From: Dipetalonema caudispina
Lineage: Eukaryota; Nematoda; Chromadorea; Rhabditida; Onchocercidae
Direction: 5' to 3'
DNA length: 64,000 nucleotides
Assembly (NCBI GenBank): GCA_013365325.1
Contig: JABVXV010000098.1
Location: forward strand, 124,001 to 188,000
Shown: positions 23,855 through 40,000 of the stretch, piece after piece
Layout: each line of letters starts with the position of its first letter
How positions within the stretch are numbered: the first letter of the stretch is position 1
Translations under genes and position numbers: made by a program
The notes under the pieces: model-generated
Database searches by the model: none
Seen by the model: only the letters and a program-made list of their open reading frames with translations
What the model was told of the DNA's origin: nothing

Positions 23855-26809
23855 TCAGTCTAAATCCATATCATCTGTGATACTATCGCTCTGTGCTGCA
23901 TCCGTCTGAAATACCGCACCTTTTAGTATGCGTTGGGATGCATTCATCAAGCAGCCAGGTTCACTATCAAGCGGTATGTAAAGCATTTCTTCTGAATCGG
24001 TTTCAAATTCTTCAGTCGTCCCTGATTCATTTTCTGGTGATCTTAGCAAGCCTGAAATTATGATATATGTTATGTGGAGCCACTTTCACCATAAACGCGC
24101 AAGACGATATGACGCAATAGACTAATAAATAGTATATATAGATTCTTTAAAAAAAGTAGCCCGTCTCTAAATAAACCTTCAGAACTGTTAAAACTGGCAA
24201 AAAATTTCCTCACGATAACAAGGACTGTCCTTTCAGATATTTAATCATTTAAAAATCCATCAATTTCCTTTTTACAAAAAAGAAATATTGTATCTCATTC
24301 TGTTAGCTTCATTTTAAAACTATTCAAATTCATATAAACAAATTCCTAAGCAATCCTAAATATTGTACCCATCATAAAAAGAAACATGAATACCATTAAT
24401 TACAAAAATGTATACCTTTAATCATATTTCCTAGGAATCCACCTCGAGCAGTTTGCGGTTGTGGTACACCCATATATATTTGACCTATCCTGTCCAAAAA
24501 TTGTTTATACTCAGGATCACGACTGATTTCGCTTTGATACTGTTCGATTAGCAAGGTAAAGTAGGCTACCTAGAAATCAAAATGTGAGTAAAAGCATACA
24601 GAATGTTATATATACTATATTAAGCTTACGAGAAATTGAAACTAGTTTCACTAAAATAAATCACTACTCTTCCATGATTTTCTATGCACATCTACAGACA
24701 AAAATATATTATAAAAAATAAATATATCCCCAACTTTCTATAGACTTTGAGCAGCTTTTGAGAATAAAGATCCTATCTTATCTATTTAGTCCTGATTCCT
24801 ATCTCCTTCCTTGTATCTAACACAGTTGTTCAATTTAGCAAAAATTTTTTATACCTCGTTATTAGCAATACATATTATCGCAAAATGTAAAAAGTTGAGC
24901 AATGGAAACGGATAGGGAAATCCACTTCTAATATCAGGATGCATATCACAATAAGACTGCAGTAATTTTAAGGCACTCTTTGGTTTTCGATCGCATAACA
25001 TCTATAACATAGAAGCAATAAATGTGAAACACAGTTCTTTTCTAGTAGAAAAGAATTAAGCTTTTAAGAATACTTTGGAATTATTAAGAAAAGGGTAACC
25101 TCGATTCTTTGTAAAGCCTTAATTTTTATTACTTTAATGATACCAGTCAATATTATAATTTGTTTGGAAGACAACTGAACTAACTTGCAGAACAGCCTGC
25201 GTTATAAACAGATCTTTTTCCGTAGTGTACCCGTATTTCAGTTGGTATTCAGTAAGAAATATTGCAAATGTCTGAAATCAAAAACTTTCAATTTAATATG
25301 AACAGAGGAAAATTAAAGAGATCATAAAAAACGAGAAAGAGATATGAAAATTACAAAAAACAGTTGCATAATAGAGTGTAATTAAATTGATCAAACCAAA
25401 ATATGCTTGCCAAATTACACCGTTTATAACATCAAGATATTGAGAAATCAAAGAATTTCATTCGTTAAAGAGCGCAAACTCCATTAACAAATAGAAACCA
25501 ACAAGTTGACTGAATCGTTAACAAGTCATTGAAATGAAGAACATAAAAACGCTTACTTCTGGATTGTCAGAATACATGAAATGATTTCTCGCGTTGATGT
25601 AATTTCCTTCACGCCACAGCGACTTTGCAATGCGACTAAAACAGCGTCAGTTTTCCATTACAACAAGAATGAATTAGAAACTGAATATCTAAATACAAGT
25701 GATCCCTAAAGTTACCAAAATAATTAATTTATAAGCTAATTTGTTACTTCAGAAGTTGACATATTATTTAGGCTTGACTAACAAATGCAACTCGGGATGA
25801 CCCCGCCGTCGATAGCGTTTCCTATCGCCTACAGCCATCGTCCATTTGACACCTAAGGATATGTACTGCAATCTTCGATCTTCTCGTTCCGAATTGGCTT
25901 CCAAATCTTTTTCCAACTGAGCTGGTAAAAGATTAAGCAACTGAAAAGATACTTGTTGTAGCCAATTAATAATGGCGTTCCCATGATCATTCGGAAGTCA
26001 TGTTCTGTCTAATTTTTACCATTTGTATTGTTACCTCTAAGAAAACCCTTAAATATCAACGAGGATTCACTTTCTTAACGCACTGCATCTTTAAGTCCAA
26101 AATCAAGCTCCAAAAGCAATAATTTTCAAATACAGTGAGATAGGTAAAATGCAAGCTATCTAAAATTTTAATGTACTAAAATAGTATAATACGAGTAAAA
26201 TTATCCCTGTCTATACTCATCATGAAGAAATAATCAAAATAAGCATTTAAACCAACTTCATCGAAACGATCCAAAACAACTGAAGAGACAGGTGTTTTCG
26301 ATTTCTCCAAAGCTTCCACAAATAGTTCGGCAAGATCGATCGCACTTGCTGCTTCCCTTTCTGCAACATCATGTGAATTAAAAGAGATACAATATTAAAT
26401 AAAAGGAAAGAATTAAAAAGCTGTGTTCAGAAAGCAAATACATATAAAAGATATTAAGCATGAATAAAATCATTTATCAGAAAATAGTTCAATCATTTAT
26501 CAGCATCAACATTGTGAAATTTTCAGCAGTTTCCTACCCGAATTCCTACTTTATATAGTTATAGAAATGTATACAATAGGTAAACCGTCAGCAATTTCGA
26601 AGATTGACGATATAATTCAGAGAGTCAACCTTCATGATGAGAGAGTAACCTGCTAGAAGTCGTAATATTCCACTATATAGCATATCTTGTAACTCTTGCC
26701 ATTTCCCTTGGTTTGATAATCGATTGTACAATGTGCGATAAATTTGATGTGCCTCATAATAGTTACCATTTTCAAAGCACAACCGTAGCTTCTCCTCAAC
26801 CCGAGACAT
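23855..26809 (-). CDS. GET4: GET4 / TRC35 homologue, tail-anchored protein targeting factor
   Basis: Cytosolic component of the GET/TRC pathway that hands tail-anchored membrane proteins to the GET3/TRC40 ATPase; in animals it works with BAG6 and UBL4A. Minus-strand exons 26809-26650, 26360-26257, 25940-25783, 25635-25557, 25271-25185, 25001-24855, 24569-24416, 24051-23855 give 361 residues with all phases consistent. It is an alpha-solenoid protein; recognisable blocks are VEEKLRLCFENGNYYEAHQI near the N-terminus, GHPELHFRIAKSLWREGNY, ITQAVLQMLC, PFPLLNFLHFAI, QYQSEISRDPEY, FLDRIGQIYMGVPQPQ and GGFLGNMIKGLL. The tail (about 60 residues, acidic, ending SDSITDDMDLD) is longer than in human GET4, which also ends acidic. 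The start MSRVEEKLR aligns just inside the human N-terminal extension. Confidence 0.93.
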
Positions 26810-27848
26810 CTTAAATAACTCTCCACAGATAGCAATTCCGAAAAATCAATAAAGCCTTTAGTTTCCTTTCCTTAAAATGTCGAATTAAAAAAATCATCTT
26901 CGAGCTTCGACGCCCCGAGAACGACTCGATCTGTACAACCTCTTTCATTTTCTTCCTCTTTCGACTAACGGACAAAGAATCACGTCTTTGAAAATACCTC
27001 AAAATCTCCTACAGCATACACATAAAAGTCGCTTTACCTTAATATAAAAGTCTGGAGCAGTGCCATACTGGCAATCAGAATTCTTACGGTGGCGAAAAAA
27101 CCTATTTATATTCAGGGGAGTTCTATCTGCAAACACATAGGGATTGCCCAAATTCCACAAAAAAGAACGACGAAGCACAATTATACCCTGCCCATGTTCC
27201 ACCTCCTATTTAAGTACCCCAACTTCTATTCTGAACTTGAACTGAAGACTGTTTTGGTTTGATCTACCCATTCTCAAACCTAGATCGTACTGCTAGCAGT
27301 CAAACTAACATGCACAATGAGCAAGCAAAATTACAGATGGTAACTTTCATTCCATGTAAAATGGCCACAGTGTTAAAATATTCGATTCTTTTATTCTCCG
27401 AAAACTATTTCCGAATAAGTCCCGAGACATACATCGTCTTTATATCAGTCAATAATAACAATACATTCTGCGTAAGAAATACAAGAAATCACGGCATAAA
27501 CATGCCCGAAAACAGTGCATTGATTATTTTAAACTAATCAGTAGCGCATGAGAAATTGGTCAAATTCTCTCAAAAATCCTATTATTGCTTCCAAACATTC
27601 ATAAATCGTCTTGTCCTGTACATTCTTCAACCAAGAAACTAAATAAATAGTCAGTAAAAAGATCTGCCAATTTCAGAAAAACTGCTTGAGAATTTTGATG
27701 AATACGACGTCAAAAAAAGATTTAAGTGCAATAATATTCATTGAAATGATACAAAAATTATCAGTAAACTACTATAAAGAGTACCATTTCACTCAACAAT
27801 ACAACAAAAAGAAACAAAACAACACGAAACATTCGGGTTTGGTACATT
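26810..27848. other. Intergenic, GET4 upstream to hnRNP-A 3' end
   Basis: About 1 kb; the GET4 promoter should lie here. Small open frames on both strands (e.g. 27259-27537 +) show no recognised content. Confidence 0.5.
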
Positions 27849-30159
<2,311 letters not shown>

Positions 30160-31544
30160 CGTTCTCTTTGTTTCTAAATCTCGACAGTAGTGATAGTAGA
30201 GGTAGTAGTAGTAGTAGTGTAGTAGTAGTAGTAGTAGTAGTAGTGTACGGTCACTCCCTCTTTGATCACGTAAAGTACATACACTGGTTGTACCAAATGA
30301 CGTATATATAGGCTGATCTCTCACAAAGTACTGTATGTCACTGATAACTGATCTCACAGCAATATCTAAAGGTATATAATACCAATCAGTATATGAGACC
30401 AAATAAATCGTAACGCTTTTGTTAAGTATTCAGAAGTACTACAGCTTACCATCTTTCAAACGTTAAGTGAATTTCAGGTTATTTATAATAAAACAAGAAA
30501 AAAGTACTGCTGATAATCTTAACCTCTCCTTACTAGATAAGGATCTAGAATTAAAACTGAACATCAACATTTACCAGAAGTTTTCAAAAGAAAATCTCAA
30601 ACATCAACCAAATAGTTTCCAATATTTTTTTCTTTCAGACACGTGCAACGAGAACACTCCACCTTCCTCTTTTCTCTTCACCTGATACCCTCACCAATAT
30701 ACAACTTCAAAACCAACCTTGCTCTCTTCGGCGCAACGTGTGTTGGGAAACACCACTTTAATCCAAACACACAAGTCCTACAAATAAATTAAAACATGAA
30801 AACCCGCTATGCATGCCATTCCGTATCAAATCGTGCAGCTCAGAACTGATTCCAACACTACTTTTATTCCATTACAGTAATCGATGGCTGAATTAACGAT
30901 GGTAATACTTCATCTAACCAGAACAACGGGTCAAATAAGTGCACGCATATATCAACATAAGTGCATAAACTGAAGATCACTATTAAAATTCTAAAATAAA
31001 TACTGATCGGTCTGAAACTTTTTTAACAGCCAACAGTAACAATAACAACAAATAAAAAGTCTTATCGAAATTTTATACTACACAATCCTTCACAATGACG
31101 AAAAAAGCAACCGAAACAACAACTGCAATAATAAAAAATTCGAGAGAGAGACAATGTGAAAACGCTGGAACTACAAAAGATTGTAAAAACTGTACTGAGT
31201 GAATTTCAGCAACAAAAAAAATGATCACAAGATTTTAGAAAAAACTGCTAAGTCTACAGATATTACAGAAAATGATACGAAAATGCATGTAATAATTGCC
31301 AGTAGATCGAGAGGAAGAGAACTACATTTTTCCCAACATCTCAACATTTCCATAACTTCATTAGAAGGAAATGGGAGGTACAGCAAAACTAAAACACAGC
31401 AAAGTTGCAAAGAATTGAAATACAGAACTTGAAATGACTTAAAATCTGTATTTCGGGACCACCTACTGAGATCGTTGGAAAAACCATGAAAAAAAGTATC
31501 AGCAGCGAAAAGATGTGTACCGCATGTTCGTTTAATCCACATTT
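30160..31544. other. Intergenic, between the two hnRNP genes
   Basis: Promoter side of copy A and 3' flank of copy B. The TAG-repeat tract lies at 30186-30245. No gene seen. Confidence 0.6.
30186..30245. repeat. Imperfect (TAG)n / (GTA)n trinucleotide repeat
   Basis: About 60 bases of TAG units interrupted by TG steps, starting only 27 bases upstream of the copy A start codon, so in its 5' UTR or core promoter. Confidence 0.85.
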
Positions 31545-34500
31545 TCAATAACCTCGACCTCCCCAGCCACCGCCGCCACTTTGCCCGCCTGATCCACCCC
31601 ATGACTGCGCAGCACCTTGTCCGCCAGTGCCCCAACCTCCTTGGCCACCACCTTGCCCCCATCCTGCACCTGAAACATAGAAACATGCAAGTACTAAAGC
31701 ACTAACTTTTGAGTGACTCTACTCTCAATCAGCAAAGCTGCACCAATCATAGGAAGATGAGTGGAGAAAGTTCGAATATTTTAAAAATGAAGAATTTACT
31801 CCAGCAAGACCATATGGAACAAGTTAATTTTAGCTAATATAAAATAATAAAATAATTTGGGATTAATTTCCCCACCTGCACCGCCGGATGGTGCGCCCCA
31901 TCCACCCTGCGATGGTGGACCTCCCCAACCACCACTGCCTTCACCGCCCCATCCCCCTGAAATTTTAAATTTGAAACTCGATGAAAAAGTTTTAGAGCAC
32001 AAAAACCATCATTTGTTAGGAAATTATGACAAATCAACAGTCAGACGAACGTGTTAAAACACACGCTTCCTTTAGCTGCAGTGAAAACCAACAGCGGATC
32101 ACAGTTTCAAAAACCATTTCAGTAAAGTATCAGTTAATTTAATGGAAGTTCATATTCAGCACGAAGGACCGTATGTAACATAAAGAGACCTACCAAGAGC
32201 TGCTCTATTAATTCTGGGGAAAAAACAAGTATTAATCAACTAAATGGAGGGATGGATATTATTTTTACAATAACAAATTGATAATACACAGAACTCACGA
32301 CCACCACCGGGTGCACCACCGTAGCCACCACCATAACCTCCTCCGTAGCCACCTCCTACAAAGCAAAACGTGAGTAAGCTATTCTAATAATAACAATAAA
32401 TGGCGAAACTATATTTCCGTCACCTTCGAAAAGCAACCAAGACATTAAAATTAACATTAATAAGGACAATTGCGAACTACTTTACCTGATGGTCCCCACT
32501 GACCACCGCCACCTGCTCCATAACCACCAGGTCCGCCGGGACCAGCACCCCACGGTTGTCCACCATAACCACCTCTGTCTCCAGCAGGACCCCATCCACC
32601 ACCTCCACGTCCCATTGGTGGTCCTCGAGAGCGTGCTCCTCGATCCATTCGTTCACGTTCCTGTTGTTGAACCTGTACATGTATTTTAGTACCCAAAATC
32701 CAACCCTGTGATACCAGGAGCTACTCCGAGGATTTTGGTGCCCAGACTTATGGCTAACACCATATTTATAAACTATGATGACAAGTGTTCTACAAGAAGA
32801 AATAGTGGGATACAAAAATTCATATCATATCCCATCCCTATAGGAATATGCCAGAACTTGTCTACGGCAACAGTTTAAGGCACCCAAAACAACAAAGACA
32901 ACTAAAAAAACTGAAAATACTCAGACATGCTATCAACCGACAATTATCAAATACTTAGTGTCAAAAATTTCAAACTGTAAGGAAAATACCTTTGCCATTT
33001 CCTCCTTACTGAGCGCCTTTTTTACATCACAACGATAATTGTTAATCATATGGCTTTTGATTAAAACACATTTGTCGACGGCGTCATAATCATCAAACGT
33101 TATAAAAGCAAATCCCCTCGGTTTACCAGTGTTTTTGTCCGCAATTATTTCACACTGTAATATTAGAAAAATTCCTTCCTGCATTCTACTTCTTTTCAAT
33201 TGTTGTCACCATTTATGAAAAAAAATTCTGCTTCTAATGATCCCACTGATTAGAAGTAAGGAGATTTATCAGTGCTAAAATTGATTGTGCTCAACGTTAC
33301 CGATATCTAAAACCCTTAAAATTCCCACATTCAATCTACAGCTATAGCTCAAATCACGTCTCCAAAATAGAAGTATCTCAGCATGAAATTTGGATTTAAA
33401 ATACCTAAAATAATGAAAATAAAGGTATAAACGTAGAAAAGAAATCAACAAAATACGATGACATCAGAAATGCATACAACTCACAGAGACAGGAAATCCG
33501 AAAATAACATTGACAACATTTAAATCAGTTTCTATCAGTACACTTATAAGATAAACATTACAGAATACATATAAAAAAAAACCTTCAAAATGTTGCCATA
33601 TTTTCCAAAATGTTCCTTGAACATATCCTCCGTGTGTTCTTCCCTCACACCAGATACATAAAGTCTCTTAGACGAGATATTCGCTTCACTTCGCTGCGAT
33701 TGTTCGCGTGGAACTGCCCGTTTAGGATCGACAGTTTTACCGTCAATGATGTGTGGCCGATTAGCCATAGCTGCATCTACCTGCAACAAGACATAAATCA
33801 TGCAAAATATCATGATCATAAGAACCAATCTAAGCCTTTCTTTCGAGTGCGTTATAGTTACAATTAAATTAGTATTTTTGATAGACTGTTTTACACCACA
33901 AATTTATCGTATTGGAAATTGCCAAGATTCACAGTCATCAACTACCACATTCGAAAGTTGTGTTTATACGTTTCTTGGGCTATTTCACTGAGTGTAGCTT
34001 CCAAATGAAGCTTACAATCTTTGAATAAAAAAAATATGACAATAAGATGAGCATCAACAACTTATAATTAGATATTAGAAACCAGTTAGGTAATCAAGTT
34101 AAAGTTATACCAACCTATAACAGTAAATCACAACTGAATGGAATTAATATTTTAAACCCCCTAATTTATATCTATGATTTCCATTGCACTGATGGATGCC
34201 TATGAAAGTAACTGTACATACCTCGGACTGCTTCGAGAAGCTTACAAATCCGAAGCCACGTGATCGTTTTGTTGCTGGGTCACGCATGACAACGCAGTCC
34301 ACCAAAGTACCCCATTTTGAATAAAATTCTTTAAGTGTTTCATCGGTGGTTGAGCTTGTAAGTCCACCAATAAACATCTTTCGATATTGTTCTGGTTCGA
34401 GGTTTCCACCGGCTGCATCCTTAACGGAATCTGCTAAATTGACCTTACTTCATAAAATTAGAACAATCGGCAAATGAACTCCGTATTCGTTTTTCGGATC

Positions 34501-35023
34501 ATGATAGAAATCCCAAATCTTTTGCGTGTTCTTCGAAAAACATTGCCTTATGACTTTACCCACTTGAAGAAATGATCCAGCGGTACGAATCACTACTGCC
34601 GATACTAGCGTGGCACCAGATTCGTCAGAGTGATTTTAAAAAAAGCTGAAAAATGGGGTGCTTAAAGGCTACCTGATCTTATGCTGCACTTTTACCTGGT
34701 TATGGAGTGAACTTACTCTCATCCTGAACTTTGATTAATCCTGGAGACTTATCCTGAATCCTGTTTAATCATGGATCTTAGGGTAGCTTAAAAAATAAGA
34801 TGGACACATTCCTTGATATTTGCCTGCCTGCTGCTTCATAGCTGTGCTTCTCTCCATGTTACCTGCCAGCTCGCTTTACTTTGGCTAATTATGCCAAATT
34901 AGTAACAAATAACATGTAAACAACGAAAAAGTCAATAAGATATGCGAGAGAAAAAGGAAAAAGACTAGAAAGTAAATGCTAAATTAGTAAAAGCCTTACT
35001 CCGTTTTCTTCAGTCTTCACCAT
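31545..35023 (-). CDS. hnRNP A1-type RNA-binding protein, copy B (HRPA-1 like)
   Basis: Second two-RRM hnRNP A/B gene, tandem to copy A. Minus-strand exons 35023-35000, 34419-34222, 33780-33583, 33154-32990, 32672-32486, 32355-32299, 31956-31876, 31669-31545 give 344 residues. RRM1 MFIGGL and RGFGFVSF, linker GKTVDPKRAVPREQ, RRM2 LYVSGV and RGFAFITF, then a Gly-rich tail ending WGGRGY. Exons 3 and 4 have the same lengths as in copy A (198 and 165 bases), and intron positions correspond in all eight exons, so one arose from the other. Exon 1 codes MVKTEENG. The exon 2 acceptor is uncertain: TTAAG at 34420 keeps the frame, while the stronger TTTAG at 34434 does not with this first exon, so an alternative first exon is possible. 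A 20-bp candidate micro-exon lies at 32194-32213. Confidence 0.9.
32194..32213 (-). other. Candidate 20-bp micro-exon in hnRNP copy B
   Basis: Bounded by a good acceptor (TTCCCCAG) and donor (GTAGGT) within the intron 31957-32298. Its length is not a multiple of three, so inclusion would move the rest of the tail into another frame. An internal acceptor (TAGAG) would leave a 9-base in-frame version. Confidence 0.35.
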
Positions 35024-37055
35024 CGTATCTGTGTCTGTTTTGTGTCACTCTCTTAACACTGACTGTCTCTCTGATAGTGATTAAGTGAAGTTATCGAGAT
35101 CCCCTCACAACAAGTCAGTAGAAGTACAACAATGTCTCTCTCACTGATTCCTGATTCTTGCCTGAATGCCTGCCTGATACTGATCCTGATTTTTATACCG
35201 ATAGATAGAGCTTTCTTTTCTCAACTTAGCTGGCTGGCACACCCACTGCCTTAACACAATCTACAATGTGAAAACAGTCTTCATTCAACATAAATTTATG
35301 TAGAGAGAAGGAAAGAGTCTTAATAAAAACGATTTGTTACCTTCTCAGCCTTCAATCTTAACCATACTAAATGTCAAAGCTAAAAGTACTAACTAAACTG
35401 ACACAACGAAATTTCAACTATCATGTCAACTAAATTTTTGTCTCCAACTCATCTAGATGGGAGCCATTCCCTTTCTCTCTTTCATATGACCTCCCTACTT
35501 GTCCTTTGCTCCTTCAACTCTCACACCCCCCCGCATCCCCAACCACTGCTCATTACTACTAACCTTCTTACGTTTACTCTGATTTTTCAGATAATTAAGT
35601 GAAATTTGACAAAACTTGGATGAAATGACCCAAGAACGATATCACATCGACAATCAATCGAATGACCGCTCGACCGACCACTCGACCGCCCAAAATCCTG
35701 AATAAAGAAAAAAACAGAGCCTCACCACAGACGTCGCACTTCTCAGGTAATCCTCCCTAAAATATCACTATCGATTAGAATCGCGGGATGTTTATGACAA
35801 CTACACGTCTCAAAGCGCTATTTCAAAAAAGGGTGAAGATGTATTATAACGAATAGCATCTTGAGGTGTGTCATTTATCACAAATCTCCTTCTAAATACT
35901 ATTTCCTTATGTTTAAATATTGGAAGGATAAGTTCATCAAAGTTAATAACGAGAATGAAATGGAAGAGGAGAGATGAATCTGCATAGGTAAGAAAGATTC
36001 TTCATAAATATAACAACATATCAATAGTCAGGTTATATCCCACATCTATCATTCATTTTATGGTAATTGAACATCAACGAACTATCATCTGAGTAACAGC
36101 GCCGTTTACAGGATTGCAACGATGGCAATAAACCGATTGTCATCAAATCTTGCTGTCGTAAACTTTACCTTTTTAATTAAAATAAACGAATTTCAGCTAT
36201 GAATCGATTCAATTTCAATACAATTTTTCGTGTAGGTTAATACATTCTGAACTGTGTTTATGTCTCGATCTATTATATTAAAATTATTTGAATTGAGAGT
36301 GGTAAATAGCTTGTTCAAAATGATGGAAGTACATGTGGAGAGATGATTGAATAGCACAGATTTCTGAGGTTTTAATTCCAATATAAATTTTTGCAGGACG
36401 TATCAGTGGACCACAAAGTAGAACAAATGTCACCGACATTTACATTGTTTAGTCAAAATTCTGTAACAAGATAAGCTTCAATAGGCTTATCATGTGACAA
36501 GGATGAAGCACTCAATGTTCTTCGTTGACTGCCGCAACGTTCACCATCATTTTGCGCTTTGATAACCACGTCAAATCCTCGAAAGTTTCAACTTTCTGTT
36601 ACAAATGATAAAAGTTTGTAGGTTAAATAGATAATAGCAAAAAAAGCATATGCAGGAGATTTCCCCAAATATCCCAACAGAAACATATTACATTAGACGA
36701 TGAACCGGGGCAGCAAATCAAATCAATTTTCAAGTTTAAATGTTTTAGTAGCAATTATTAATTGCAAACCTATACTACCTCTATTTCTCATCTTTTTGTC
36801 TCTTGAACTTGTTCGTCTCGGGGAATTTTTGCGAATTATATCCGACTCACGCCCTGAATCGATAGCTGTTACAATTGGTGGCATACAGGAAGGATCTATC
36901 GGTTCTCGTTCTCGCGATAAATTTGATATTTTTTGCTTACTCCTGAAGATTTTATTAATGGCAGTGATAAACATTTCATGGCCCATCGATTTTGAATATC
37001 ATTAGAAGTCGCTCTTTGAAGATATCCAAAAGAATTAAGCTGAATATATTGCACC
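35024..37055. other. Intergenic, hnRNP-B promoter side to tetraspan gene 3' end
   Basis: The proximal part (35040-35220) is rich in CTGA/CCTG words, and 35660-35692 has short CTCGACCG repeats. At 36770-36942 (minus) is a polar open block, DSGRESDIIRKNSPRRTSS, with acceptor ATCTTCAG and donor GTTTGC, which could be an extra 3' exon of the tetraspan gene. Otherwise nothing recognised. Confidence 0.45.
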
Positions 37056-40000
37056 TCAGATAGAGCATTGTTGAAAATAAGAGGGGAGTGAGAAGGACCT
37101 GATAACACTTCTGTAATTAGTAGGCGATGGCGAGCTTTCATCATCTGATTCGGTGTGTGTAGTACAGGATGAATGTTGAAAATCCCCCGACCCACGACGA
37201 TTATCATGTTTCCAGTAGCATCTTCGCTGACTTCCTCTACCACTTCCTGAAATTCCTCTTCATTTCTTTTCCTTATTTAGTCCTTGTTCATTTTTTATTA
37301 GCTATTTACTTAGCCATCCAAAAGGGACAACAATAAGGAGGACAATGAACAGAAAATAAAGCGCTAACAAAAACTGAAGCTTACCTCGGCGACCATAAAT
37401 GCGTGATGCTACGACAGACATTTGCTGCAGACTTGAATCGTCGGAACCACTACGACTGTAATCTTGAATATTTTCAACCGGTACCTCTGCGATAAACAGC
37501 TTTGGGTGAGTAGCTGAATCGAAATTCTTTAATTCCACTGGCATTGAATTATTGTAATAGTAAATCGGCTCCACAAATGAGCCTAAAACAAATAATATAT
37601 GTTTTGCTAGGCAACTGTGTTATTGATTTTTTACTATTTAAAATAAAATATAATATCAACAAATATGAAAGAACTACTACTAATCCTTTGTAACCATAAC
37701 CGTTCTTATCGTCTATTATTTTCCCCTTGGCACATCCAATTGAGGAGTTAGGTCCAAGTTTCATCCTGATATCTGTCTTCAATATCGGTTCTTTCTTGAA
37801 CATCTATTACAACTAACTAAAATTTTCACAAAAGTGCAACATTTTTGAAAAAAAGAAAAGGAAGTCTTATCAGTTATGTAATTGCCAAAATGATAGTTTC
37901 TTTGGCAAATTCCCATCTTTTTTTCCTTACGTCCTATTTGAAATGACGTCCGACAGGTCTAACAACATTTGAAGACAAGAAAAAAAGAGTATTTCGTGAA
38001 TAGTTCATTATCGTCGACCATATTTTGTCAGTCATATAACTGATAGGATCTCCTTTATCTTTGCATTTCGATTTCAGAAGGACCTTCCGCTTAGCTTAGC
38101 GTAATACTGTTCCCTTTGTTCTCTCAGGTAAGAAATCAATAGTATCGGAAGAGATATAAAATCAGGAAATAAATTTGTTCTTTTAAGTTTTCATTTTCAC
38201 TTTAGTATCTCTTGAAACTAACGATGAAAAATACCTCATCTGATATGCTCATCTGATATAACTTTAAAATAAATAGCTTTCATACTGCAAATTCAGTTTT
38301 ATAAAAGATTCATCTACGAGATTCTCCATAATCCATTCCTCAATCTCTTATCAATATACCACAAATAATTACCAGATGTGCTGTCATCATTTGAGGATCT
38401 TTCGCATCCGCTATGTCTCGAACTATTATCTTCTCCTTTCGAGTAACGTCTTCGAACAATAATTCCACATTCCTCAGCAGTTTTGTTGAGAAGATTTTGT
38501 TGGTGTTGTCGATGCAGTAGCTCGACTGGACGAGTAACATGTACAGTAGTATCTGATTTCATATTATTCGGTACTCTGTCATTATACCCGAAAAATGAAA
38601 TTTGTGATAATTCCATATTTTCATTATTAAAAAAAATTTAATACGAAAATTTGGTTGTGGCTTGAAAGCAAAAACAGTTATGAAGTGTGAGAAGATCCCA
38701 CGCTATACAGTAATTGTAAATGTATTAAGGTTAGAACAAAAAGTATTTGATTTAATGTTAAGATGAAATGGCCACGCTTTACCTATGGACAAGTACTGAA
38801 CCATGCTTTTGAGTAGCCAAGAAATGAGCATTGAAATGCTCAATACGATGATAATCATTCAGATCTTCTGCTTCAGTAGGAGCAATTAGCGGAATCGGAG
38901 TGACCTTACGTCTTGAACTAGAAACACAGTATCTTACAACTCGAATGTACCCGGATATAGGTATCAAGCAAGGAAATGAGAGGAACTAAAAAAGTACTAA
39001 TCTTCAGCGGTTAAATCACTCGGTAACGACGCAATTTTGAGGCACTGCCATTCAATCAGAATTTATTTTCTTTTTGCACTTACGATAATTGCAAATGCTT
39101 AAGTTATTGATTGATACAATCTTACACTTGATTCCAAATGCCAGCAGACCGCTGCTGACGAGCACTAGATTTCACGACATTACTGTTTCTTGCTGGTGCA
39201 TATCGATACCGTTCCTTTGAACCCATTGTCACGACACCGATAGTATCACCATTATTTTTGCAATGGCCAACGTTGTAATTCGTGTTGCTATTATCATTAT
39301 TGTTAACTTGATTATCCAAATTCCGATCCAGTTCCTCCTGAATATAATCGATTATGTGTTGGTCCATTTCAGATCGTTGATCAACGGAAGATGATACCTG
39401 AAATAGCAGTATTTCGAGATACAGAAATCCAGGGAGACAGTTATTTTAGAACTGATGAATTCGACTGTCATAATTTTTCTCTTATCAGTATTTAGATGCT
39501 TTTTTTCTCACAGCATTTAAGTTTGCTCTTCACTTGCCAATGCGTTCATCGGAGAAGATAGCTTAAGCAATGATGTTCTGATGTCTGAATGATGGACAAA
39601 AGGTGTTAACAGCGATAATAACACAATACGAGGATTCTGACTAGTGATTACGGAGTTTCATTCTATTTGTTCATTTCAAGGGATGCAAATATATTTATGA
39701 TGCATGAAGAAAAACATCTCATCACCGAAAATTACACTGCGATATTGAAGTGTTAAAAAAAGATGATGAGGAAAGATTCAAAGGTTCAGAAAAACCTATT
39801 CAACTTCTAAGTTTGCAGTTTCGTAAGGAAAGCAGTTGGAGATGATAACTTACATCTTCACGCTTCATTAATATGGCTGAACTATTTTCAGTCGGTATTA
39901 TCGGTTGTCCTTTCAATTCTTTAGTTAGTTCCATCGGTTGACCGCGCTGCTGCTCACTTATCACTGATATTGAAAAATGCTGCAATAAAAAATAACGATG

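Noticed and set aside
31857..32057. Proline-rich open frame on the + strand
   Set aside because: It is the antisense of the Gly/Trp-rich tail exon of hnRNP copy B; GGN codons read as CCN/NCC in reverse and stay open by composition.
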